DNA of 33,503 bases from Oscillospiraceae bacterium (GTDB taxonomy: Bacteria > Bacillota > Clostridia > Oscillospirales > Ruminococcaceae), in assembly GCA_024684395.1 (NCBI GenBank), contig JAIKWY010000064.1, forward strand, positions 1 through 33,503, written 5' to 3'. The translations under genes and the position numbers were made by a program. This document shows positions 25,104 through 32,792 of this stretch, in pieces. Below the pieces are notes generated by a model that saw nothing but the letters and a program-made list of their open reading frames with translations, was not told where the DNA came from and did not search any database. Position 1 is the first letter of the stretch. Each line of letters begins with the position of its first letter.

Positions 25104-25921
25104 AATGCATCAATCTGTGCGATATTCTTGACAAGTCCGATCTTCAGGGAGATATTGCAGAGGAACTGCTTCAAACACCCTGTATTGCAGATGCCGGCAG
25201 ACTGTATATCGGTTCCTATTTTTGCAGTCAGTATTTCTTAAAAATGGACTTTCTGTCTGAGATCAAAAAGCTGATCGGACAAAAACACTATTCCTTAACG
25301 CTTGTGATCCCGATCATTTCAGAAAAGGATCTGGCAAGATCCAAAGAGCAGATCCGGCATATCCTCGATGAACTTCCGATAGATGAAGTGACCGTCAACG
25401 ATGTTGGGATGCTCTCTGCATTATCCGCCATCCCGCAGATCAAGATCAACCTCGGACGTCTTTTCTTTAAGGACGCACGGGACATTCGCTTGCCTGCTTA
25501 TTACCACAGCACCTTGCGTCCGGCATTCCTGGATCAGTTAAGTGATCTTCGCAGCCGGTACGGGATCCAATACGCTGAACTTGATCCCATCTGCTCGGTA
25601 ATGGATCTTCGCAATGAAACAGACGTGAAGCTTGCCCTTCATGGACCATTCGGGTATCTGACAACAGGCAATATCTGCAAATATGCTTCGATCAGCAAAG
25701 ACATACAATATAAATTCCGTCCTAATGCAACCTGCAATAAGGAATGTCAGCGCATTTTTGAGATCTATGCCCCGACGCCTCCAGATTACGAATTATATCG
25801 GATCGGCAGGGCGGTCTATTTTGCATCAGCGGCCCCGGAAACGATCAACGGCAGCTTTGAACGGTCGATCTATGCGCCTTTTCATGAAATGGTAAAGCTC
25901 AGGAAAGAAGGTTCTTTGTGA
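25100..25921 (+). CDS. U32-family protein resembling UbiV
   Basis: This 273-residue protein overlaps the preceding GNAT by ATGA. It has four cysteines placed as in UbiV, the partner of the anaerobic ubiquinone hydroxylase: C42 in YIGSYFCSQ (UbiV-like YLGExxCSRR), then C193, C212 and C216 in GNICKY and NATCNKECQR, giving C-x18-C-x3-C. HGPFGYLTTG just before matches the conserved H-G-x-L segment. Such cysteines hold a [4Fe-4S] cluster. Peptidase activity is therefore unlikely despite the U32 name. UbiV acts only with a second U32 protein, and the next gene fits that role. Confidence 0.78.
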   Translation: MKCINLCDILDKSDLQGDIAEELLQTPCIADAGRLYIGSYFCSQYFLKMDFLSEIKKLIGQKHYSLTLVIPIISEKDLARSKEQIRHILDELPIDEVTVNDVGMLSALSAIPQIKINLGRLFFKDARDIRLPAYYHSTLRPAFLDQLSDLRSRYGIQYAELDPICSVMDLRNETDVKLALHGPFGYLTTGNICKYASISKDIQYKFRPNATCNKECQRIFEIYAPTPPDYELYRIGRAVYFASAAPETINGSFERSIYAPFHEMVKLRKEGSL

Positions 25922-26880
25922 TGAAGATATTGGTACCTTTGAATCATCGTGAAGATATTGCAGCATTCAGCTCTTTGGGGGCTGATGAGATATACCTTGG
26001 TTTCTATGACGAAAAATGGGAAGAACGCTTCGGAACGTATGCCGATATCAATAGAATGTCCGGATTCGGAAGGCTCGCAAATCAATACAGCTTCTCCGAG
26101 ATCCTGGAGATCATTCAAAGTATACGTTCCCACAATATGGATGCGTTTGTCACCATGAATGCAAATGTATACAGCACCGAAGCACTCAGATGGATCGAAG
26201 CCCGATACTTCCCTGCGCTTGCGGAAGCCGGCGTCAGCGGCGTGATCGTTTCAACGGAAAGCATGGCAGATATCGCTTTGAAGGCAGGATTACAGGTCGT
26301 GGCAAGCACCATGCTGGGGCTTTACAATTCAGATATTGTTCGTTATTATTATTCAATGGGCATCAGAAGAATGATCGTTCCTCGTGATCTTTCTCTGTGT
26401 GAGATCGCTATGATCCGTGAGAAGGTCCCGGATATTGATCTGGAAGTATTCTTTATGCGCAACGGCTGTGTTTTTTCTGATTCGTACTGTCTGGGCACGC
26501 ACAGAAAAGAATGCGGTTCCACTTGCGGAAGCCTGAGATCGTTGCCCAAAACGATCGTGACATCTTCATCCGACTTTCAGTATCGGCATGATGCGGAACT
26601 GAACGACTTGTTATATCAGAATTATTTTCATCACGATGCGTGCGGCATGTGTGCGCTGTATCAGATGAAGGAAATGGGGGTCACATCCCTGAAAATAGTG
26701 GGTCGGGCAGATGTGCCGGGTTCAGTTGCCGAAGATATACGGATCACAAAAGAAAACATGGCGATCCTTGAACAATGTGCAAGTGAAAAAGAATATCTGG
26801 AAAGGATGATCCTGCCGCGCAATAGTTACAGGCAGTGTAAATTAGGATTGTCCTGCTATTATCCCGAAGTACGTTTCTAA
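25918..26880 (+). CDS. U32-family protein resembling UbiU
   Basis: This 320-residue U32 protein begins KILVPLNHREDIAAFSSLGADEIYLGFYD, a TIM-barrel start like UbiU (PAGNxxxLxxAxxxGADAVYxG). The cluster motif is C184-x6-C191-x7-C199-x3-C203 in NGCVFSDSYC-LGTHRKECGSTC, followed by CGMCALYQMKEMGVTSLKIVGR. The start may be GTG at 25918, overlapping the previous stop, or ATG at 25921; AAGAAGG serves both. U32 proteins of this type (UbiU, TrhP, RlhA) perform oxygen-independent hydroxylations, with prephenate as oxygen donor in the cases studied. A hydroxylation step in this pathway is inferred. Confidence 0.85.
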   Translation: MMKILVPLNHREDIAAFSSLGADEIYLGFYDEKWEERFGTYADINRMSGFGRLANQYSFSEILEIIQSIRSHNMDAFVTMNANVYSTEALRWIEARYFPALAEAGVSGVIVSTESMADIALKAGLQVVASTMLGLYNSDIVRYYYSMGIRRMIVPRDLSLCEIAMIREKVPDIDLEVFFMRNGCVFSDSYCLGTHRKECGSTCGSLRSLPKTIVTSSSDFQYRHDAELNDLLYQNYFHHDACGMCALYQMKEMGVTSLKIVGRADVPGSVAEDIRITKENMAILEQCASEKEYLERMILPRNSYRQCKLGLSCYYPEVRF

Positions 26881-26894
26881 TGAAGGAGTGTGCT

Positions 26895-27386
26895 ATGACC
26901 ATACGAAAATATAACAGAGGGACAGACGTGCCGTTTCTGTATCATGAAATGAGCAGACTGGGACTGCTTACAGATCACATCATAGGAAACGACTCGGAGT
27001 TTATCGGTTTTTTTGAGCATCAGCTTCGTACCTATTATTCTGAATTCTGGATCACAGAAGACAGCCGGACCAGGCAGGCAAACGGATTCATCTACACCTG
27101 GGATTACCGTGTCAGGGATGGTCACTGTCATTTTGATTTTTGTTTTTTAAAGCCAGATACCCAGCGGGATCAGGCACTTGTTCAGCAGGTATTACAGCAG
27201 TTGTTCCGGGAATATCCGCTCAATCGGGTCTTTGTGTATGTTGATTCAGATGACACAGAGAAACTGGCACTTTGTCATTCCCTGAATGCAAAAGAGGAAG
27301 CTTTGCTCCAGGAATATCATTACAAAAAAGGACAGTATACGGATGTTCATGTCATGCGTTTGAGCCGCGGATCATTGAACAGTTGA
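26895..27386 (+). CDS. GNAT-like acyltransferase (second of two)
   Basis: A 163-residue protein. The start at 26895 has AAGGAG 6 bp upstream; an ATG at 26880 precedes that site. It resembles the first GNAT in layout (MTIRKYNRGTDVPFLYHEM, ITEDSRTRQANGFIYTW, DGHCHFDFCF) but has lost the clear GxG loop (KPDTQRDQALVQQ), so it may be a divergent or inactive copy or use a different donor. Length and order suggest an ancient duplication. The ligase follows after 11 bp. Confidence 0.72.
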   Translation: MTIRKYNRGTDVPFLYHEMSRLGLLTDHIIGNDSEFIGFFEHQLRTYYSEFWITEDSRTRQANGFIYTWDYRVRDGHCHFDFCFLKPDTQRDQALVQQVLQQLFREYPLNRVFVYVDSDDTEKLALCHSLNAKEEALLQEYHYKKGQYTDVHVMRLSRGSLNS

Positions 27387-27397
27387 AGGTGTATTAC

Positions 27398-28771
27398 ATG
27401 AGCTACATCGCATTTGCGTCATTTGCCGAGATGCTTGAGAACAGCGTTTCACGCTACAATGATCGTATTTTATTTGAGACATATGACCGGAAATGGGACT
27501 ATCGCACTTTTTATCATGATGTTTTATGCTTTGCAGAAGCCGTATCCGCATTCACGCACCAGTATCTCAAGATCAGCATAGAGCACCCCTATCATTTTTC
27601 AGTGGTGTGCTTTGCAGCATTCATCACTGGAAAAACCGCTGTTTTGTCGGAAGTGAAACATGCAGAGGAAGATGTCCTCTGCATAGACGATGCTTTTTTC
27701 AGTAAACATTTTGCTCCTGAAGCTGTGCCAAGCCTGCATCTGAAGGGATCCGGCGAAGACCATCCGTGTGTGATCATTCAGAGTTCGGGAACGACCTCTG
27801 TTTCAAAGGGCGTAATGCTATCACAGAAGAATCTGATCACCGAACTGCATATGCTGATACAGTATAAGCCGTTCCCGGAGCATGAAGTGTATTATCACAT
27901 TTTGCCCTATACGCATCTGTTCGGACTGCTTGGTGAATTTCTGATCCCATTCTGTACGGGCGGAAAGATCTGCTTTGCCGATCAGAATATCAACCTGTTC
28001 CACAACTTTTCTGTATTTAAGCCCACATACTTATGCATTCCTCCTGCCATTGTTGATTCGATCGCAAAAGTATTACAAGCCACCCGGAATTATGAATTTG
28101 CAACCGGAGGCAAACTAAAAGCGATCATTTCAGGGGGCGCATTCTTACATGAGAAAACCCGAAACATCCTGCTGTCCTATGGAGTACAAGTATACATTGC
28201 GTATGGTCTGACAGAATGCTCCCCTGTTATCAGCATAGAACGTGACGGGAGCACATTATGTGGAAGTGTGGGACAGATCCTGCCTTGCTGTAATGTGAAA
28301 ATAGAAGATGGGGAGATCGTCGTATCCGGCAACACGGTCATGCTCGGTTATTGGAACGATCCCGCAGCGACAGAAGCCGTATTGAAAGCCGGTTGGCTGC
28401 ATACCGGAGATATGGGGTATATTGATGATAACGGTTATCTGTTCCTCACAGGAAGGATCTCAAATCTGATCGTGTTTGAAAACGGTGAAAAGCTCATTCC
28501 AGAATCTTTGGAAGAAGAGATCGATCGCCTTCCCGATGTGACAGAATCGCTGGTGATCGGTCAAACGAAAAACAATGATGCCAAGGTCGTTCTTCATATA
28601 TTTGTCTATTCTCCTCAAAGCGGATCCCACGATACAATTGCAGCAGCCATCAAAACTGTCACAGGTCAATATGCACCTGCGGGGTCATTACATGGCATCA
28701 CATTTCTATCAGGACCTTTCAAACGAAATGCCCTCGGAAAAATAGATAGAAACCATTATAGAAACCAATAA
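27398..28771 (+). CDS. AMP-binding acyl/aryl-acid ligase (ANL superfamily)
   Basis: This 457-residue adenylating enzyme has the phosphate loop SSGTTSVSKGV (~129-139), YGLTECSP (~268), GWLHTGDMG (~332-340), GRISNLIV and the catalytic lysine in KRNALGKIDR (~441-450). The start at 27398 is chosen after GAAGGTG; an upstream in-frame extension lies in the GNAT gene. It is shorter than usual at the N-terminus, like stand-alone ligases that load a carrier protein. It would activate a carboxylic acid and probably transfer it to the ACP at 23273. The acid cannot be predicted. It ends the operon before a strong hairpin. Confidence 0.9.
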   Translation: MSYIAFASFAEMLENSVSRYNDRILFETYDRKWDYRTFYHDVLCFAEAVSAFTHQYLKISIEHPYHFSVVCFAAFITGKTAVLSEVKHAEEDVLCIDDAFFSKHFAPEAVPSLHLKGSGEDHPCVIIQSSGTTSVSKGVMLSQKNLITELHMLIQYKPFPEHEVYYHILPYTHLFGLLGEFLIPFCTGGKICFADQNINLFHNFSVFKPTYLCIPPAIVDSIAKVLQATRNYEFATGGKLKAIISGGAFLHEKTRNILLSYGVQVYIAYGLTECSPVISIERDGSTLCGSVGQILPCCNVKIEDGEIVVSGNTVMLGYWNDPAATEAVLKAGWLHTGDMGYIDDNGYLFLTGRISNLIVFENGEKLIPESLEEEIDRLPDVTESLVIGQTKNNDAKVVLHIFVYSPQSGSHDTIAAAIKTVTGQYAPAGSLHGITFLSGPFKRNALGKIDRNHYRNQ

Positions 28772-28826
28772 TGCGATCCTCCTGCCGGAGCGCATCCCTC
28801 CCGCTGCTCTCCATAGCATAAAGATC

Positions 28827-28854
28827 AGGCTCTGCACATTCCCGTGCAGAGCCT
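28827..28854. terminator. Bidirectional terminator between the operon and the pectate lyase gene
   Basis: AGGCTCTGCAC (28827-28837) pairs perfectly with GTGCAGAGCCT (28844-28854) around ATTCCC. TGCTTTGTTATTCTG follows on the plus strand and GATCTTT on the minus strand. Confidence 0.85.
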
Positions 28855-28904
28855 TGCTTTGTTATTCTGTTGTGATCCTTTGCATCATGCACAAGTCTGT
28901 ATCT

Positions 28905-31865
28905 TTATTTCTCAGTCAGCTCCCGCTTCATGAGACCCAGATCAAACACATCCAGCACGCCGTCCCCGTTCATATCACCGACATCAGCATTCGGGAGCGT
29001 GGTTCCCGGCACAGCCAGCAGCCATTGTTGCAGCAGCACCAGATCGAGCGTGTCAAAGCTGCCGTCTGCATTGAGATCATGGAGCCAGCCGTGGTTATCC
29101 GGCACGGCGATCACGATGTAATTCATGCAGTACGCCGACTGTCCGTTTGCGCCCAGAGTGACGCTTTCTCCGGCTTTCAGCGATTTCCGGTACAGCCCGA
29201 AGGTCACGTCATTGCTGGTCGTGACAGCGCTCCGGATGCGTTCAAATGCACCGAGCCACGCCGGGACTTGCTCCACACGGCTGTCCAGCCCGACATACAG
29301 GATCATGTCCTGCTTGGCAGTGACGACCGCCTGCTCCTTGCCGGAATTTTTGGCATCGCAGGGCGTGAGCAGGAGCTGCGCCCCGCCGTCACCGATGGCA
29401 TCATTCACGGCGCATTTCTCCGCCGAACGGTCGCCGAAAACGGCATCGCCCTGCTCCATCTTCTCATCTATGCCCCAGCTTGCATAATATGCCGTATCCA
29501 GAATTACCGCACTGAACAGCTCGCTCTCGATGGGATCGTAGGTAACAGGCGTGCCATTGAACTCGACCGGATCGCCCGCCAGTTCATTCAGATACAGCTC
29601 TAAATTCGTGTAATCATCGCCGGAAAGCGACACGATTGCGCCGTCCTTGGCATCGTTCGGATTCAGACCGTGTTCCGTCTCCCACGCATCCGGCATACCG
29701 TCCCTGTCGGTGTCCGCCGGAGCCGTGCCGCCCTTGAAATTGGTGCTGTTCGGGTAGCCGCCCACGTCGTTCTGGCTGTCGATGATGCCCTGCAATTTAT
29801 CCTTGGAGCCAGTGTATGTGTACTTTCCGTTCGTCACTTCATCATGATAGCGGCTGTCGATGTAGTCGAGTGCCGGCTTGTTCGCACCCGCACCGGAGGT
29901 GTTGTTGATGACCTTCTTGTAGGCATCCTCGGCGGGATCGAGCGTGATGTGATTCTCGAACCACGGGGTATTGCTGCGGATGGTATTGGCATTGGCGTTA
30001 TTGCCCTTCATGCCGCAGACAGCCTTGCCGGAGCTCCATTCATCGGCATTTGCTGCAATGAGCACAGAGCCGTTCTGTGCCACTTTCATGTTGCCGGACG
30101 CATAGAGCATCTGCATATCGGAGGTGTTCAGCTCGTTGCCGTCCACCGAAACAAGATGCAGGCTCGTGTTGGAGACCGGGCCCGCCTTGTAGTAGTTGTT
30201 GACGAACTGCACACGCCGTGCGCCGCCGTCAGTCGTTCTGTCCTTCCAGTTGTAGACAACATTATTGGAAATGTCGAGCTGTCCGCCGTAGGTCTGCCCG
30301 TCCTGCTCCATCGCACCGGCAAGCGACCAGTTTCTTCCGGTGTTGTTGATGAGCAGATTATGATGGAAGGAGCCGGTATAGCCACCGATGGATGCCGCAA
30401 AGGCATGGCGCTCGACCTTGCTGCGGTCATTCGCATCATAGTGGACGGAATTGTTCAGAGACTCGCCGATGATGTTCCATTGGAATGTCAGATTTGCGGC
30501 GCTTCTCGAAGAAAAGCCCTCGTCCGTTGCCCACGAGATGGAGCAGTGATCGACAATACTATGATTGCACGAGCTCATGCCCATGCCGCCGTGGGAGGAA
30601 CCATTCACGTCTCCCACACGCACACGGATGTCACGGAGGATCACATCCTGCGCGCCTATCGCACCGAAGTCATAGTTGATGAGCGTGATGCCGTCACCGG
30701 GCGCCGTCTGACCTGCGACATAGACATCACCGCCGTCCTCGGGGATGCAGAGCGTGTCGGACAGCGTAATGACGCCGCCCACATCAAAGACGATCGTCCG
30801 GGCACCCTTCAGTGTACAGAGCCCGTAGCGGAGGGAACCCTCCTTGCCGTCATCGCTGAGGTTCGTCACATGGTACACATAGCCGCCGCGACCGCCCCGT
30901 GCAAAGCGCCCGTAGCCCTCGGCAGTCGGGAAGGCAAGCCGTGCGATCCGGAAGCTGTAGACAGCGCCAGGAACGATGCTGCCGTCCTTGTTCACCTCGT
31001 CTACACGCCAATAATAGGTCGGCACGGAGGAATAGCTCTCGTCAAGCGCAAATTTCGGCTCGGTCACATTGCCCCGGAACTCCGGGGAGTTTTCGTTAGC
31101 AGCCGAAACTGCCGCATGATCGGTGCCGATGTAGACATTGTGGCTGACCGCATCATCACCCGGCAGCCACGAGAGCCCGTTCTCCCGCAGGAGATGTGCT
31201 TCGCTCTCCCGAGGGGTCATGTAGCTGACAGACCGGAACGGATCGGCGCCGTCGATCTCGAAGGCATTGAGCCACGGTGTGTTGAGCGTGCCGTTGCCAT
31301 CGGCGGTGATCTCGACTGTCACGGAGGTGCCGGAGAAGGTGCCGTATGCCGTTGCGGCGTCCTCGCTGTTGGTCGGGTTCACCGGGCATTGCAGCCCTTT
31401 GGCGACCTCCTTCCCGGCGATCTTTACGGTCAGGGAGCTGTTGGTGACGTTGCGGTCGCAGCAGGCGTGCCATGTCCGGATGGAATGCGCCCCGCCCGGC
31501 AGACCCGTGATCGTGAGCGTCAGCGTCGGCGTACCGGTCACGTCCTTGAGCTTGGCACCGTCCATCGTGAGGGTCGGCGTTTTCTCTATATCCTGCAATT
31601 GCAGAATTTTGTTGTTAACCAGATCGACCGATCCGCCCGACCCGGAGAGCTTGCAGGTGATGCCGTTCACGGTGTAGGTGTATGTCCCGTCCACGAGCCA
31701 GTTGTTGGCATATTTGGTGTAGGATGCCTTGCGGCCGTCATTCCGGTCAATGTCCACGAGGATGCGGCTCCCGGTCTCGGCGGCGGATGCGGGCAGTGCA
31801 GCAGGGATCCCTGTCAGCATGGTCAGCGCTGTCAGAATGCCAAGGATGCGGTTTCGTCTCTTCAT
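28905..31865 (-). CDS. Dockerin-bearing pectate lyase, multi-domain
   Basis: This 986-residue secreted enzyme has a signal peptide (~1-29, ending PASAAET). Residues ~30-205 look like a beta-sandwich binding domain, and ~210-310 like a fibronectin-type region (YYWRVDEVNKDGS). The catalytic part (~313-710) is a right-handed beta-helix beginning AFPTAEGYGRFARGGRGG and VTNLSDDGKEGSLR, as in PL1-type pectate lyases, with an NHSIVDHCSISWATDEG calcium/substrate segment. A TSP3/EF-hand-like DTDRDGMPDAWE follows (~717), then the module shared with the PL11 enzyme (~790-915), and a dockerin (~922-986; DLNADGSFDTLD, DMNGDGVLDVFD). It would cleave homogalacturonan in the cellulosome. The promoter matches that of the PL11 gene almost base for base. 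Confidence 0.92.
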   Translation of the reverse strand: MKRRNRILGILTALTMLTGIPAALPASAAETGSRILVDIDRNDGRKASYTKYANNWLVDGTYTYTVNGITCKLSGSGGSVDLVNNKILQLQDIEKTPTLTMDGAKLKDVTGTPTLTLTITGLPGGAHSIRTWHACCDRNVTNSSLTVKIAGKEVAKGLQCPVNPTNSEDAATAYGTFSGTSVTVEITADGNGTLNTPWLNAFEIDGADPFRSVSYMTPRESEAHLLRENGLSWLPGDDAVSHNVYIGTDHAAVSAANENSPEFRGNVTEPKFALDESYSSVPTYYWRVDEVNKDGSIVPGAVYSFRIARLAFPTAEGYGRFARGGRGGYVYHVTNLSDDGKEGSLRYGLCTLKGARTIVFDVGGVITLSDTLCIPEDGGDVYVAGQTAPGDGITLINYDFGAIGAQDVILRDIRVRVGDVNGSSHGGMGMSSCNHSIVDHCSISWATDEGFSSRSAANLTFQWNIIGESLNNSVHYDANDRSKVERHAFAASIGGYTGSFHHNLLINNTGRNWSLAGAMEQDGQTYGGQLDISNNVVYNWKDRTTDGGARRVQFVNNYYKAGPVSNTSLHLVSVDGNELNTSDMQMLYASGNMKVAQNGSVLIAANADEWSSGKAVCGMKGNNANANTIRSNTPWFENHITLDPAEDAYKKVINNTSGAGANKPALDYIDSRYHDEVTNGKYTYTGSKDKLQGIIDSQNDVGGYPNSTNFKGGTAPADTDRDGMPDAWETEHGLNPNDAKDGAIVSLSGDDYTNLELYLNELAGDPVEFNGTPVTYDPIESELFSAVILDTAYYASWGIDEKMEQGDAVFGDRSAEKCAVNDAIGDGGAQLLLTPCDAKNSGKEQAVVTAKQDMILYVGLDSRVEQVPAWLGAFERIRSAVTTSNDVTFGLYRKSLKAGESVTLGANGQSAYCMNYIVIAVPDNHGWLHDLNADGSFDTLDLVLLQQWLLAVPGTTLPNADVGDMNGDGVLDVFDLGLMKRELTEK

Positions 31866-31915
31866 AGCAATTCCCCCAAAAGTTTGCTCATGTGGATAAA
31901 AAAGCCTCTGTTATC

Positions 31916-31978
31916 AATATAGCATACATTTCTATCAACTGCAATGGCAATCAGGGAACAAAACCTTGCATTTTTAGC
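31916..31978 (-). promoter_or_regulatory. Activator-type promoter of the pectate lyase gene (site D)
   Basis: On the minus strand GCTAAAAATGCAAGGTTTTG (31978-31959) is followed after 14 bp by TTGCAG (31944-31939), 17 bp, and TATATT (31921-31916). The sequence between motif and -35 is nearly identical to site B. Confidence 0.8.
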
Positions 31979-32257
31979 ACAAAAACAGGGGCTGAAAAAC
32001 TGATTCCCGATTGCAAAGCAAGTAACACTGTAGGCGCGCTGGATGTGCTGTGATCGCAATACAGAAAAACTGCAAAGGCAGGATCATCTGATACAGAGCA
32101 AAAAAGCATTACAGCAGTGATAGAACGAATCTTCCCCCCGGCATAATCATTAAATTTCATAAAAAACACCTCCAAAGGGCTTGACAAACGTATAATTAAG
32201 GAGTAAAACATAAGCGAAAGCAATGGACGATGGAGGAAGTGCTCGAAGGAATCAGAC

Positions 32258-32365
32258 ATGCTCATGAATGTCTATCTCGCCCCTATTGAGAAAAAGCGCC
32301 GGGACATTGCCATGAAAATGGAGGAGGAGGTATTCTCAAAGCTAAAACTGGGAGAGGCTATTTGA
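32258..32365 (+). CDS. Possible 35-residue peptide or gene remnant
   Basis: The frame encodes a basic/acidic peptide (MLMNVYLAPIEKKRRDIAM, ending KLKLGEAI) with a weak GAAGGA upstream. An overlapping frame (MEEVLEGIRHAHECLSRPY) ends within it, so the two may be pieces of one frameshifted gene. No family is recognised. Confidence 0.25.
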   Translation: MLMNVYLAPIEKKRRDIAMKMEEEVFSKLKLGEAI

Positions 32366-32426
32366 TGAAGGATCTGACACCAAACACAAGGGAAAGAAAC
32401 AGAAAAAATAAAAGCTGTCAGAAAAA

Positions 32427-32445
32427 CGGTTAGCGTCGGTTAGCG
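32427..32445 (+). repeat. Direct repeat CGGTTAGCG, two copies 10 bp apart
   Basis: CGGTTAGCG occurs at 32427-32435 and 32437-32445, and GGTTAGCGG again at 32742-32750. Close direct repeats near an attachment-site relic could be recombinase arm-binding sites, though they are short. Confidence 0.45.
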
Positions 32446-32549
32446 GATCGACGTCTTAACGGATTTCCGAAAGCATATCCGGGAAAAAACTTTGCAATCA
32501 GACACTTTATCGAATCATTATTATTCTTTATCGCATTTTCGATGTAATT

Positions 32550-32594
32550 TAGTACCTTGAACCGGAGTCGAACCGATGGTCTGACGCTCAGAAG
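32550..32594 (-). pseudogene. 3' half of tRNA-Arg(TCT), attachment-site relic
   Basis: Read leftward from 32594: anticodon loop CTTCTGA (anticodon TCT), stem strand GCGTC, variable AGACC, a fully paired T arm ATCGG-TTCGACT-CCGGT, then acceptor strand TCAAGGT and ACTA. The 5' half is absent: bases upstream of the loop cannot pair with GCGTC. The fragment runs from anticodon loop to 3' end, the portion commonly duplicated by tRNA-integrating elements. Confidence 0.65.
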
Positions 32595-32628
32595 GCAATT
32601 CTGTACTTCTTCATATTTTCCAGCGTAT

Positions 32629-32666
32629 CGTGCATTTTCCAGAAAATGCGCGATTTTCTTTTATTT
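32629..32666 (+). terminator. Intrinsic terminator
   Basis: CGTGCATTTT (32629-32638) pairs with AAAATGCGCG (32643-32652; one G-T) around CCAG, followed by ATTTTCTTTTATTT. No intact upstream gene is present, which suits a decayed region. Confidence 0.7.
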
Positions 32667-32792
32667 AGACTTGTAAATAGTCCGTGAAATCTGCATTTTT
32701 CCATGCAAATTTTCTGGTATTATCGTCTTTGGTTAGAAGATGGTTAGCGGAAATAAGAGGTAGCTTTGCTGACTGAGATAGGAGGCTTGTAT

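Larger units (their letters stand above)
31979..32792. other. Low-coding region with mobile-element relics
   Basis: More than 800 bp without a convincing gene. It contains one possible 35-codon frame, a pair of close direct repeats, a tRNA 3'-half relic and a terminator, listed separately. Long minus-strand frames here lack ribosome sites and family character. Base composition is visibly AT-rich. Confidence 0.6.

Noticed and set aside
25100-26880. U32 genes as collagenase-like peptidases that mature the repeat peptide
   Set aside because: The cysteine patterns fit the UbiV/UbiU-type iron-sulfur hydroxylases; no peptidase active site is visible. Kept only as a less likely alternative.
29670-31922. 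A 750-codon plus-strand frame antisense to the pectate lyase gene
   Set aside because: Same antisense artefact; the minus-strand protein has a signal peptide, beta-helix motifs and a dockerin.
31951-32265. A 104-codon minus-strand frame after the pectate lyase promoter
   Set aside because: No ribosome site, no recognisable family, and it overlaps the regulatory motif region.
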